Of a stretch of 64,000 bases of DNA, positions 26,354 to 35,510 are shown one piece after another. Position 1 is the stretch's first letter; each line of letters starts with the position of its first letter. Source of the DNA: Geoanaerobacter sp964528055. Lineage in GTDB: Bacteria; Desulfobacterota; Desulfuromonadia; Geobacterales; DSM-12255. The notes below the pieces were generated by a model. The model was not told where the DNA came from and searched no databases. It worked only from the letters and a program-made list of their open reading frames with translations. The translations under genes and the position numbers were made by a program. The DNA lies in assembly GCA_964528055.1 (NCBI GenBank), contig CAZGQM010000003.1:266756-330755 (forward strand), given 5' to 3'.

Positions 26354-26845
26354 TTACCCTTTCCAACCTTTTGCGCCGCGACCGATAGCGACAGGCCCGG
26401 TACGCACAAGTTCCTTAAGCCCGAGCGGTCGTAGAAGCTCCAGAATTGCGTCAATCTTTGCTGGTGCCCCGGTCGCCTCAATGGTGTATGAGCGGGGTGT
26501 GACATCAACGATTTTGGCACGAAAGATATCTACAATACGCAGCACCTCTGCACGGCTCTCATCTTCAGCAGTCACCTTGACCAAAGCCATCTCACGCTCT
26601 ATAGCGCTTCCGTCTGTAAAATCTATCACCTTGATGACATCAATCAGCTTGTTTAGTTGTTTTGATATCTGCTCCAGAATCTGGTCGTCCCCACGGGTAA
26701 CCAGAGTCATTCGCGAGATGGTTTCGTCATTGGTCGGTGCCACCGACAGGGAGTCGATATTGAAACCTCGACCTGAAAAGAGTGCCGATACCCTCGAAAG
26801 CACTCCGAATTCGTTTTCTACCAGCACTGAAATTGTATGCTTCAT
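26354..26845 (-). CDS. ilvN: Acetolactate synthase small (regulatory) subunit
   Basis: 163-residue regulatory partner of IlvB. An ACT domain at about 4-75 (ISVLVENEFGVLSRVSALFSGRG, with the GRGFNID loop that binds valine) is followed by a second ACT-like domain with EATGAPAKIDA. The length is that of the IlvH type. It starts 87 bases after ilvB and is followed by ilvC. Confidence 0.94.
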   Translation of the reverse strand: MKHTISVLVENEFGVLSRVSALFSGRGFNIDSLSVAPTNDETISRMTLVTRGDDQILEQISKQLNKLIDVIKVIDFTDGSAIEREMALVKVTAEDESRAEVLRIVDIFRAKIVDVTPRSYTIEATGAPAKIDAILELLRPLGLKELVRTGPVAIGRGAKGWKG

Positions 26846-26932
26846 GAGGAAAACCCTCCAAATACCTTATTGTGGAAGCTCATCGGGATGAGCCCGATCA
26901 GTGCGGACAGTAGTCCGCCCCTGCTTGCTGTA

Positions 26933-28633
26933 TTAAGCATTTAATACCATCTCATTCAGCGATGCACCTGCAGGAACCATGGGAAGAACCTTCTCCTCAC
27001 GGGCTACCTTGAACTCCATTATGACCGGTCCAGGTGTGGCAAAAGCCTTTTTGATGGTTTCCTCAACCTCATCCACCTTGGTAGCCAGAAAACCCTTGGC
27101 ACCATAAGCATCGGCCAATTTGATATAGTCGATCGGAAGCTCCATGCAGGTCTGAGAGTAGCGCTTATCAAAGAATAGTTCCTGCCATTGACGTACCATT
27201 CCAAGGAAGTTGTTGTTCAGGATGACAATCTTCACCGGTAGTCGGTTTTGCACCAGAGTTGCCATCTCCTGGATGTTCATCTGCACTCCGCCGTCACCGC
27301 AGATTGCCATGACCTGACGGTTCGGAAAAGCAGCCTGAGCACCCATGGCTGCAGGAAGGCCGTATCCCATGGTACCGAGGCCGCCCGAAGAAAGCAGCGT
27401 GCGAGGCTTGATAAAGGTGAAAAACTGGGCAGTCCACATCTGGTGCTGACCAACGTCGGTTGCCACAATTACGTCATGATCCGACAGTTCGCGAAGCTTT
27501 TCAATCACGTACTGCGGTTTGATCACCGTTGAGGCATGCTTGTAGGTTAGCGGATGCTTCGCTTTCCAGGCATAGATCTCTTCATGCCACTTTTTTGTCG
27601 CCTCCTTGAAGGCCTTTACTTTTTCAGGATGCGACGCAGCCACCTTTATCATCTTGGAAAGCACATCCTTTACATCCCCCACAATCGGAAGATCAACCCG
27701 GACGTTCTTTTTGATGGAGGTCGGATCTACATCGATATGTATGATCTTTGCGTGCGGGGCAAAGGTGGCAAGCTTGCCGGTCACCCGGTCGTCGAATCGT
27801 GCTGCTACGGCCACCAGCACGTCAGTGTCAGTCATGGCCATGTTAGCGTAATAGGTCCCGTGCATACCAAGCATACGGAGCGAGTTGGACTCGTTCTCAG
27901 GATAGGCGCCAAGCCCCATAAGTGTAGTGGTGACCGGAACGTTCAGCGTTTTACAGAGGTTAGTCAGCTCCTCAGCAGCATTGGCAAGGATAACACCGCC
28001 CCCGACATAAACCACCGGCTTCTTTGCAGCCAGCAGCATCTCCATGGCCCGTTCCACCTGCTTCGGATGGCCTTCAATGGTCGGTTTATAGCCACGGATA
28101 TCTACGGTATCAGGATACTTGAAATCGGCCTGGGCAATCTGAACATCCTTTGGGATATCCACAAGCACCGGACCGGGGCGGCCGCTTCGGGCAATATAGA
28201 AGGCCTTTTTGAGGATCGATGCAAGCTCCTTCACATCCCTGACCAGAAAGTTGTGCTTGGTGCAAGGGCGTGTGATCCCTATGATGTCGACCTCTTGAAA
28301 GGCATCATTTCCGATGAGCGGTGTAGGAACCTGACCTGTTATCACCACAATCGGTATTGAATCCATGTATGCCGTTGCAATGCCGGTAACCGTATTGGTT
28401 GCACCAGGCCCTGAAGTGGCAAATGCAACTCCAACCTTACCGGTAGCACGGGCAAAGCCATCGGCCGCATGGACGCCAGCCTGCTCGTGTCGGGGCAGAA
28501 TATGACGAATGTCCTTGAAGCTGTACAATTCGTCGTAGATATTGATAACCGTGCCACCGGGGTAACCAAAAACGGTATCGACCCCCTCCTTCTTCAGGCA
28601 CTCCAAAAGAATTCGTGCTCCATTCATTTTCAT
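26933..28633 (-). CDS. ilvB: Acetolactate synthase large subunit, biosynthetic type
   Basis: Thiamine diphosphate enzyme of 566 residues, making 2-acetolactate and 2-aceto-2-hydroxybutyrate. Seen: FGYPGG and PRHEQAGVHAADGFAR (catalytic Glu of the cofactor site), the FAD-binding middle domain, and the C-terminal GDGGVQMNIQE to NNNFLGMVRQWQ cofactor motif. The ATG at 28633 has GGGGAGGA eight bases upstream; another ATG two codons later is possible. It starts 85 bases after ilvD, and most of that gap is the double-hairpin repeat. Confidence 0.96.
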   Translation of the reverse strand: MKMNGARILLECLKKEGVDTVFGYPGGTVINIYDELYSFKDIRHILPRHEQAGVHAADGFARATGKVGVAFATSGPGATNTVTGIATAYMDSIPIVVITGQVPTPLIGNDAFQEVDIIGITRPCTKHNFLVRDVKELASILKKAFYIARSGRPGPVLVDIPKDVQIAQADFKYPDTVDIRGYKPTIEGHPKQVERAMEMLLAAKKPVVYVGGGVILANAAEELTNLCKTLNVPVTTTLMGLGAYPENESNSLRMLGMHGTYYANMAMTDTDVLVAVAARFDDRVTGKLATFAPHAKIIHIDVDPTSIKKNVRVDLPIVGDVKDVLSKMIKVAASHPEKVKAFKEATKKWHEEIYAWKAKHPLTYKHASTVIKPQYVIEKLRELSDHDVIVATDVGQHQMWTAQFFTFIKPRTLLSSGGLGTMGYGLPAAMGAQAAFPNRQVMAICGDGGVQMNIQEMATLVQNRLPVKIVILNNNFLGMVRQWQELFFDKRYSQTCMELPIDYIKLADAYGAKGFLATKVDEVEETIKKAFATPGPVIMEFKVAREEKVLPMVPAGASLNEMVLNA

Positions 28634-28669
28634 ATATATGTCCTCCCCTGTTGAGGGAAATGTCTATCG

Positions 28670-28721
28670 TAGGGGCAAACCTTGTGTTTGCCCGAATGGG
28701 CGATCACAAGGATCGCCCCTA
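28670..28721. repeat. Double-hairpin REP-like element between ilvD and ilvB
   Basis: Two GC-rich stem-loops in tandem: GGGCAAAC-CTTGT-GTTTGCCC and GGGCGATC-ACAAG-GATCGCCC, enclosed by AGGGG and CCCCT. The two five-base loops are exact complements of each other. The last bases of the element (CTA on the plus strand) form the TAG stop codon of ilvD. It resembles widespread bacterial REP/BIME units; copy number could not be checked. Confidence 0.7.
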
Positions 28722-30374
28722 TTCTGTTATGGCTCCGGTATGGGCCGATGTAACCGCCTTGGCGTATCGCGCCAGCCAGCCACCCTTGATCTTCGGTTCC
28801 GGAGCCTTCCAGTCCGACCTGCGAGCCGACAGGGTTGCCTCGTCCACAAGAAGATCCAGCTTCCGGTTAGGGATATCCAGACGTATCTGGTCGCCATCCT
28901 CTATGAGCGCGATGGGACCCCCTTCGGCAGCTTCAGGCGAGATATGTCCGATGCAGGGACCGCGGGTCCCCCCTGAAAAGCGTCCATCCGTTATGAGCGC
29001 CACACTTTCACCCAGCCCCATCCCCATGATGGCAGCCGTAGGAGCAAGCATCTCGCGCATCCCCGGGCCACCCTTTGGCCCTTCGTAACGGATAACCACC
29101 AGATCACCGGCCTTGATACGACCTTCCATTATGGCGGTCATCGCATGCTCTTCGGCATCAAAGCATCGGGCCGTCCCCTCGAAGGTCATCATGGCAGAAG
29201 ATACACCTGACTGCTTGACAACTGCCCCCTTCGGCGCTATTGAGCCGAAGAGGACAGCAATACCTCCTTCTTTCTTGACCGGGTTTGAGGTCGGACGGAT
29301 AACCGTCTCATCCACATTCTCGATACTCGAAGCAATCTGTAGGGTCGTTAGCCCCAATACGGTCGGATTATCCTTTATTTTGCTGCCAAGCTGCTTCAGG
29401 ACTCCAGCCACACCGCCTGCTGCATCCAGATCTTCCATGAAGTGCTCGCCTGCCGGGTTCATGGATGCAAGCTGCGGCGTCTCCTTGGCCAGAATATCGA
29501 AGGTTTCCAGTGGCAGTTCAACACCAGCATCCCTGGCAATGGCCAACAGATGCAGCACAGTATTTGAAGATCCTCCCAAGGCGAGATCCACGCGAATGGC
29601 ATTCTCAAAGGCGGCACGGGTCATGATCTGCCGGGGAGTGACATTGTTCTTCACGAGTTCTACGATCTTCTCGCCTGATGCAAATGCAATACGTCTCTTC
29701 AGGGCAGAAACCGCCAATGCGGTACCGCACCTCGGCAGACTCATCCCGAGAGTTTCCGTCAGGATCGCCATGGTGTTTGCGGTAAACAGCCCCTGACATG
29801 AACCCATGCCAGGGCAGGCGTTATCTTCACAGACCTGCAGCTCCTTGGCATCGATAACCCCGGCCTTGTAACGGGCCATTGCCTCGAAGGTGTCGGTAAC
29901 GAAGGAATACTTGCGTCCACCCTCACCCCTTCCCGAAAGCATAGGTCCAGCGGTCACAACGATGCAGGGAATATCAAGCCGCGCTGCCGCCATGAGCATT
30001 CCGGGGGTGATCTTGTCGCAATTGGTCAGGAGAACAAGCCCATCCAGACGGTGAGCCTCGGCAACAGACTCCACCATGTCGGCAATCAGCTCGCGGGTAG
30101 GGAGCGAGTAATGCATCCCCTTGTGCCCCATGGCAATACCGTCGCAGACACCCGGGATACCAAAAAAGAAGGAGTAACCCCCACCTGTATGAACCCCTTT
30201 TTCGATGAAGCGCTCAAGATCACGCATCCCCACATGACCGGGGATCAGATCGGTAAAGCTGGTGGCAACACCGATGAACGGCTTCTCCATTTCGCTCTGC
30301 GGAACTCCGGTCCCCTTTATCAAGGCACGGTGCGGTGTCCGCTCCAGCCCCTTCTTGATCATGTCACTTCGCAT
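28719..30374 (-). CDS. ilvD: Dihydroxy-acid dehydratase
   Basis: Iron-sulfur dehydratase of 551 residues in valine and isoleucine synthesis. Cluster cysteines are seen in TNCDKITPG and ENACPGMGSCQG; DGRFSGGTRGPCIGH is the conserved C-terminal block. The ATG at 30374 has CGGAG upstream. The last codons end in ITE-stop, with the TAG contributed by the adjacent repeat element, so the C-terminus may have been set by that insertion. First gene of the ilvDBNC cluster. Confidence 0.95.
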   Translation of the reverse strand: MRSDMIKKGLERTPHRALIKGTGVPQSEMEKPFIGVATSFTDLIPGHVGMRDLERFIEKGVHTGGGYSFFFGIPGVCDGIAMGHKGMHYSLPTRELIADMVESVAEAHRLDGLVLLTNCDKITPGMLMAAARLDIPCIVVTAGPMLSGRGEGGRKYSFVTDTFEAMARYKAGVIDAKELQVCEDNACPGMGSCQGLFTANTMAILTETLGMSLPRCGTALAVSALKRRIAFASGEKIVELVKNNVTPRQIMTRAAFENAIRVDLALGGSSNTVLHLLAIARDAGVELPLETFDILAKETPQLASMNPAGEHFMEDLDAAGGVAGVLKQLGSKIKDNPTVLGLTTLQIASSIENVDETVIRPTSNPVKKEGGIAVLFGSIAPKGAVVKQSGVSSAMMTFEGTARCFDAEEHAMTAIMEGRIKAGDLVVIRYEGPKGGPGMREMLAPTAAIMGMGLGESVALITDGRFSGGTRGPCIGHISPEAAEGGPIALIEDGDQIRLDIPNRKLDLLVDEATLSARRSDWKAPEPKIKGGWLARYAKAVTSAHTGAITE

Positions 30375-30417
30375 GAATAGACTCCGGCAATGTATGCTTG
30401 AAAAAATGTGAACATTG

Positions 30418-30447
30418 AAAATACTGTATTTAGCGGGCAGATGTCAA
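30418..30447 (-). promoter_or_regulatory. Candidate ilvD promoter
   Basis: On the minus strand, TTGACA at 30447-30442, an 18-base spacer, and TATTTT at 30423-30418. The leader would be about 35 bases, so no attenuator is expected here. Confidence 0.5.
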
Positions 30448-30597
30448 TATTAATAAAAAGCCGTTATTGAAAAAAGGTCAGCAGTAACGATGCCTTAGAA
30501 ATGACTTAGAAAACCATACCTGATTTTGATAGATAAATCTCTCGTCGCCGCACTTTGCACTGAACAGTGATCCAGGCCGATTGCGGACTATATGTTA

Positions 30598-31293
30598 TCA
30601 GGTGCGCAAATTCAGCTTCCGCGCAATCTCGGCCTCAGGGAGCCGCAGATAGACCGGCAGCAGAAAGGCAGGAGAGATGCTATCACCGCTCTGTAGAGAG
30701 GAAAGAGCTATCATGGCGCCATTAGAGGCCCTGGGAATGCTTGCAATGGGAGAGGCAAAAATGGCATGGGCGCCGAGCAGTTCGGCCAGTTGATCCCGAT
30801 AACTAATAGCGCCGTCTCCGACCAGTATTGTCGGCCCGGTAATCCATTCCGTGAGGGCGGAAGGCGGGATGACGGCATCAGATCTGAGAGGTTTGGGCAA
30901 CCCTCTGCGGCAAGAATAGAGCCCTGCGTACAGCTCGTTTTTGCGAGCATCATAGAGCGTACAGACAGGCAGATCGACCAGCGGCAGGTTCATGGCAAGC
31001 ATCGCAAGGGACGAAAACCCTGCTACAGACTTACCCGTTGCCGTCGCCAGCCCCTTTACCGCAGCGATCCCCACCCTGAGGCCGGTAAATGCACCCGGTC
31101 CCTGCGCCACACCAAACCCGTCAAGTTCATTCATCGCAATGCCGCAATCCGACATCAAACGCCCTATGGCATCGAACAGACGCGATGAAACCCCCTTACC
31201 GCCGGCGAGCAGGTACTCACCCAACAGCCGCTCGCCATCGGTCAGGGCTACCGTGCAGGAGTTGCAGGAGGTATCTATGGTTAATAGCTTCAA
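30598..31293 (-). CDS. tsaB: tRNA threonylcarbamoyladenosine synthesis protein TsaB
   Basis: Non-catalytic partner of TsaD in making the t6A37 modification of tRNAs; 231 residues. Seen: the ASKHA-type start MKLLTIDTSCNSCTVAL, and GVAQGPGAFTGLRVGIAAVKGLA, the family hallmark. Translation starts at a TTG (31293) with AAGGG upstream, three bases after rseP stops, so the genes are coupled. Confidence 0.92.
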   Translation of the reverse strand: MKLLTIDTSCNSCTVALTDGERLLGEYLLAGGKGVSSRLFDAIGRLMSDCGIAMNELDGFGVAQGPGAFTGLRVGIAAVKGLATATGKSVAGFSSLAMLAMNLPLVDLPVCTLYDARKNELYAGLYSCRRGLPKPLRSDAVIPPSALTEWITGPTILVGDGAISYRDQLAELLGAHAIFASPIASIPRASNGAMIALSSLQSGDSISPAFLLPVYLRLPEAEIARKLNLRT

Positions 31294-31296
31294 GAA

Positions 31297-32364
31297 CTAC
31301 CCTTGCCCAAGGAAATATCGCATGATGTCATTGTAGAATGCGAGGAGCATCAGGCTGATGAGCATAACGAGGCCAACCTGCTGAGCCATTTCGCGCACCC
31401 TAATGCTTACCGGACGCCTGAAAACCAGCTCCCAGCAAAAGAAGAAAAGGTGACCTCCGTCGAGTATAGGTACCGGTAAAAGGTTAAGAATTCCCAGGTT
31501 GACCGACAGGAGTGCCATGAAGGCAAAAAAACTGACCGCCCCTGCCGTAGCCTGCTGACCTGCTATCTTGGCGATCATGATCGGACCGCCGACCGAGTCC
31601 AGAGGCACTGCACGCTCAACAAGCTTCACCAGAGACATTACGGTCAACTGGGTCATGTTCCAGGTCTGCATACTCCCTTTGACAAGAGCATCAACCGGTC
31701 CGAAGCGGTCAACTACTTCGTCACCTGCGGAAACCACGCCAATCGCCGGAGAATTGACTGCCTCTCCGAAAATGTTCTTGGATTTCCTGGTTTCCGGGGT
31801 AACTTGAAAGGTGAGGATCTGAGCTGCCCGGCGCACCTTGATCTCCAGGGGCTTGCCGCTACCCCCTGCAATCTCCTTGGCCAGATGTTCCCAGCGTGTG
31901 ACTGGCTTGCCGTTTATGGCAGTCACCACATCACCGGCCAGAAGTCCTGCTTTAGCGGCCGGCTTATCTTTAGGGACTTCGCCGATTTTGCTGGTTACTG
32001 CAGGAACACCGATCATGTAGACAACGATAAAAAGGAACCAGGCAAAGAATAGATTGAAAACCGGTCCTGCCGCGACTATGGCTATCCGTTGCAATGGGGG
32101 TTTGGCGGCAAATGAACGTGCCTTATCCTCTTCGCTCAGTTCGGTATCATCCCCCTCCCCCAGCATCTTGACATAGCCGCCAAGAGGAAACGCAGAGATC
32201 AGGTACTCGGTCTCACCCCGCTTGAAACCGAACAGCTTGGTTCCGAACCCTAGAGAGAACTTCTCCACCTTGACATCGAATAGTTTTGCAAAAAGAAAAT
32301 GTCCCAGCTCATGCACGAAGATGAGTACCCCAAGGACAACGATGGCTGCAAGTATGCTTGTCAT
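31297..32364 (-). CDS. rseP: Site-2 zinc metalloprotease RseP
   Basis: Intramembrane protease of 355 residues that cleaves anti-sigma factors and leftover signal peptides. Seen: HELGH near residue 19 in the first transmembrane helix, VEKFSLGFG, a single PDZ domain around residues 110-190, and PVPILDGGH, carrying the third metal ligand, near the C-terminus. E. coli RseP has two PDZ domains and about 450 residues; this is the shorter one-PDZ type. AAGAGG precedes the ATG. Confidence 0.94.
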   Translation of the reverse strand: MTSILAAIVVLGVLIFVHELGHFLFAKLFDVKVEKFSLGFGTKLFGFKRGETEYLISAFPLGGYVKMLGEGDDTELSEEDKARSFAAKPPLQRIAIVAAGPVFNLFFAWFLFIVVYMIGVPAVTSKIGEVPKDKPAAKAGLLAGDVVTAINGKPVTRWEHLAKEIAGGSGKPLEIKVRRAAQILTFQVTPETRKSKNIFGEAVNSPAIGVVSAGDEVVDRFGPVDALVKGSMQTWNMTQLTVMSLVKLVERAVPLDSVGGPIMIAKIAGQQATAGAVSFFAFMALLSVNLGILNLLPVPILDGGHLFFFCWELVFRRPVSIRVREMAQQVGLVMLISLMLLAFYNDIMRYFLGQG

Positions 32365-32436
32365 AACAACCTCTTAGTATGTGAAATGTGAAACGTGATG
32401 CGTTACGCCATTGATTCACATTCCACCCTGGACTTT

Positions 32437-33594
32437 TCACAGTTTTGCAAGCAGTTCCTTCACCTTGGCCCTTGCGCAAGCATCGACTGCAAGGACATCG
32501 GCAATAGAGCCGAGTGAGTGGGGGTGGTGATTGTCCATGGTACGCTCAATCAGATCAGGGATCCCGAGAAACGAAATCCTGCCGGCAAGGAAGGCCTCAA
32601 CCGCAACCTCATTGGCAGCATTCATTACGGCAGGCATACTCTCCCCAGCGTCAAGGGCAAGATAGGCGAGCTTCAGACAGCGAAATTTAGCAAAATCCGG
32701 CTTATAAAAGGTAAGTCCGGAAAAGGCCGTAAGATCAAGTGGTTTGACCCCAGTGGAAACCCGCTCGGGATATGAAAGCGCATAGGCAATAGGGGCCTTC
32801 ATGTCCGGTGACCCGAGCTGGGCTATGACGCAACCGTCGATATACTCCACCATGGAGTGAATGATGCTCTGCGGATGGATGTTCACATCGATCTTAGTTG
32901 CCGGCACGTCAAAGAGCCAGCGCGCCTCTATCACTTCCAGCCCCTTGTTCATCATAGAGGCTGAATCAATGGTGATCTTCCTCCCCATGCTCCAGTTGGG
33001 GTGATTGAGGGCATCGGCAACAGTAACCTCAGAGAGACCCGCAAGCGAGGTAGTAAGGAACGGCCCGCCAGAGGCAGTAAGTATGATCTTCTCGATGTCT
33101 TCGCTCCGATGACCTTCGATGGACTGAAAGACAGCACTATGCTCGCTGTCCACCGGGTAGAGCTTGATACCGGTCCGTGCCACCTCGTCCATGATAAGTC
33201 GACCTGCGGTTACCAGGGTCTCCTTGTTGGCAAGGGCCACATCCTTGCCTGCCTTTATGGCTGCGGCAGTCGGAACAAGTCCGGCAGCGCCGACAATGGC
33301 AGCGACAACCATATCGGTCTCCGGATGGGTCGAGGCCGCAACCATCCCTTCCACACCAGCAAGTATCTCAGGGCGCTCACCCGAAGGAAGCATGGTACGC
33401 AGCTCTTCCGCCAATCTGGGATTTAAAACCGCAACCAATTTAGGTCTGAAGAGGCTGATCTGCGATACCAGTAGCTCCAGGTTGCTGCCGGCAGTGAGTG
33501 CAACTACCTCAAAGCGGTCCGGGTGGGACTGAACGATCTCCAGCGTGCTTACCCCGATGGAGCCGGTAGAACCAAGTATTGAGAGTCTTTTCAT
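32437..33594 (-). CDS. dxr: 1-deoxy-D-xylulose 5-phosphate reductoisomerase
   Basis: NADPH-dependent second enzyme of the MEP isoprenoid pathway; 385 residues. Seen: the N-terminal GSTGSIGVSTLEI dinucleotide loop, ANKETLVTAG, YPVDSEHSAVFQ (metal-binding Asp and Glu), and SMMNKGLEVIEARWLF with WSMGRKITIDSA. Located between cdsA and rseP, a common order in this clade, supplying precursors for UppS. Confidence 0.95.
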   Translation of the reverse strand: MKRLSILGSTGSIGVSTLEIVQSHPDRFEVVALTAGSNLELLVSQISLFRPKLVAVLNPRLAEELRTMLPSGERPEILAGVEGMVAASTHPETDMVVAAIVGAAGLVPTAAAIKAGKDVALANKETLVTAGRLIMDEVARTGIKLYPVDSEHSAVFQSIEGHRSEDIEKIILTASGGPFLTTSLAGLSEVTVADALNHPNWSMGRKITIDSASMMNKGLEVIEARWLFDVPATKIDVNIHPQSIIHSMVEYIDGCVIAQLGSPDMKAPIAYALSYPERVSTGVKPLDLTAFSGLTFYKPDFAKFRCLKLAYLALDAGESMPAVMNAANEVAVEAFLAGRISFLGIPDLIERTMDNHHPHSLGSIADVLAVDACARAKVKELLAKL

Positions 33595-33678
33595 AAGTGC
33601 TATCCTAGTCCTGACAAACAGGATACGTGCGTTTACAACATCATTAACTGTTCAATATAAGAGAAAAAGAATTCTAAG

Positions 33679-34467
33679 TTACTTAAAGAGGTAACGGGCA
33701 TACAACCAGGCTGCGGGTGCGGCGAACAGGATGCTGTCCAGACGGTCGAGGATCCCTCCGTGGCCGGGGACAAGCCCTCCCGAGTCCTTGACCCCGCAAC
33801 TCCTTTTCAGGAGCGATTCAAAGAGATCACCCAGTTGACCAAGTACGCCCAATAGGATGGCAATTACCAGACAATCGGTGACCTCTAGCTGAGGGAAAAA
33901 GGTGAGGCGGGCAACAAAGGCCCCTGCAACGCTTCCTGCAAGCCCGCCAAGGGCGCCTTCAATGCTCTTGTTTGGGCTCACGGCAGGGTAGAGTTTGTGC
34001 CTTCCAAAGGTTGAACCGATGTAATAGGCAGCCGAATCGCCAGCCATGACGATCACCAGCATGAGGAGAATCCAGGCATGGCCGAGAGGCTCGGCCCGGA
34101 GAAGAAGCAGTTGAGCAAGCAGAAGCGGTACATAGAGAAGTCCGGCCGTAAACAGAGCCCATTCCTGGGCGGCCTGATGTATATCACGAAAGCGGTAGAG
34201 GAGACTGATCGCAGCCAAAAGTACGAGTGCAGATAATGCGGAAATAAACAGCGATAGACTCAATAATGGAATAATCGTTAGCGATGCCCCGAGTAGAGAG
34301 GCAAAGAGCCCTTCTGCTCGGCGCATCTTGAGGGTCATACGATAATACTCATCGAGACCTAACAATGCAGTAACAAACATGAAGCTGGCGAAGTGGGCCA
34401 CGCTCCCCTTGACAATAAGGATAATCAGCAGAGGAAGAGCTATGACTGCTGTAAGAAGTCTCTTGAT
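33679..34467 (-). CDS. cdsA: Phosphatidate cytidylyltransferase, apparent ATC start
   Basis: Membrane enzyme that makes CDP-diacylglycerol from phosphatidate and CTP. The C-terminal signature KRSCGVKDSGGLVPGHGGILDRLDS is clear, with about eight hydrophobic segments. The first standard start in frame is a GTG at 34401, which would remove the first transmembrane helix. The frame stays open upstream and encodes IKRLLTAVIALPLLIILIVK, a normal CdsA N-terminus. An AAGGAG lies six bases before the ATC codon at 34467-34465, and no ATG, GTG or TTG is in frame there. I give the ATC as start, making 262 residues. A sequencing error at this base is the alternative. Confidence 0.8.
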   Translation of the reverse strand: MKRLLTAVIALPLLIILIVKGSVAHFASFMFVTALLGLDEYYRMTLKMRRAEGLFASLLGASLTIIPLLSLSLFISALSALVLLAAISLLYRFRDIHQAAQEWALFTAGLLYVPLLLAQLLLLRAEPLGHAWILLMLVIVMAGDSAAYYIGSTFGRHKLYPAVSPNKSIEGALGGLAGSVAGAFVARLTFFPQLEVTDCLVIAILLGVLGQLGDLFESLLKRSCGVKDSGGLVPGHGGILDRLDSILFAAPAAWLYARYLFK

Positions 34468-34581
34468 GGCTTGCTCCTTAATGAGTGTGTAGCATGTACA
34501 GTTTACTATTCTATAATCGTCTTTCGCTATCGCAATAGAGCTGATTAGATGGCCCGGAAATGCAAATTCACGTACAACTAC

Positions 34582-35322
34582 TCAACCGCGCTCTCTCAGC
34601 TGGTCACTGGTCTGGCCAAAACGTCGTTCGCGCTCCTGGTAGTCCATAAGAGCCTTGTGAAGTTCGGAACTATCAAACTCCGGCCAGTTGACATCAGTGA
34701 AATAGAGTTCTGCGTAGGCCAGTTGCCAGAGAAGGAAATTGCTGATCCTCATCTCACCGCTTGTCCGTATCAGGAGATCAGGATCGGGAATACCGTCTGT
34801 GAAAAGATAGCGACTAAAGGTGTTTTCATCCAGCGTCTGGAGATCAACAGTTCCTGCAGCTGCATCGGCGGCGACCCGGGCAACTGCACGAAAGATTTCC
34901 TGACGAGAGCCGTATGAAAGGGCCAATGTAAGCTGCATGCCGGTGTTGGCTTTCGTCTTGTCAATTGCCTCGTCAATCTCACAGTTTACCCCTGGAGGCA
35001 GCTCATCTCGATTCCCGATAACTGCGAACCTGATATTATTATGCATCATGCGGGGCACTTCAGAACGGATATACTTCTTCAAAAGAGCCATCAAAGCCCG
35101 AACCTCTGTCTTGGGGCGATGCCAGTTCTCTGCGGAGAAGGCAAAGAGAGTCAGATAACCGATCCCAAGGCGTGAGCACTCCTCCACGATGACGCGAACC
35201 GTCTCCACCCCCTTCTGATGGCCGACGATACGCTGAAGCATCCTTTGCTTTGCCCACCGACCGTTGCCGTCCATGATGACGGCAAGATGCCTGGGGAGTC
35301 TGTCCGGCTTGAGTCGATTCAT
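34582..35322 (-). CDS. uppS: Undecaprenyl diphosphate synthase
   Basis: Cis-prenyltransferase of 246 residues that makes the undecaprenyl lipid carrier for peptidoglycan and O-antigen. Seen: HLAVIMDGNGRWAK (catalytic Asp), FSAENWHRP, and the C-terminal DLLIRTSGEMRISNFLLWQ. The ATG at 35322 gives the usual start; eight earlier codons overlap the terminator hairpin and are rejected. Confidence 0.96.
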   Translation of the reverse strand: MNRLKPDRLPRHLAVIMDGNGRWAKQRMLQRIVGHQKGVETVRVIVEECSRLGIGYLTLFAFSAENWHRPKTEVRALMALLKKYIRSEVPRMMHNNIRFAVIGNRDELPPGVNCEIDEAIDKTKANTGMQLTLALSYGSRQEIFRAVARVAADAAAGTVDLQTLDENTFSRYLFTDGIPDPDLLIRTSGEMRISNFLLWQLAYAELYFTDVNWPEFDSSELHKALMDYQERERRFGQTSDQLRERG

Positions 35323-35344
35323 GGTCTCTTCCACTCCACAAAAC

Positions 35345-35370
35345 AAAAAACCCCCTTCCTACAGGGGTTT
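35345..35370 (-). terminator. Terminator between frr and uppS
   Basis: On the minus strand AACCCC-TGTAGGAA-GGGGTT, followed by TTTTG. It lies only about 22 bases before the uppS start, so it may act as a partial terminator or attenuator within the larger gene block. Confidence 0.75.
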
Positions 35371-35510
35371 GTGGATTTAATCACACTTCGGGTTATCACG
35401 CAAGAAAGAATTTATTCCATATCCGGATCAAGGCGCTATCTCAAAGGTTTCGCATTCGGCTCCCAAAGGTATTAATTGCGAGCCTTCATCGACTGGAATT
35501 GAAATAGAAA

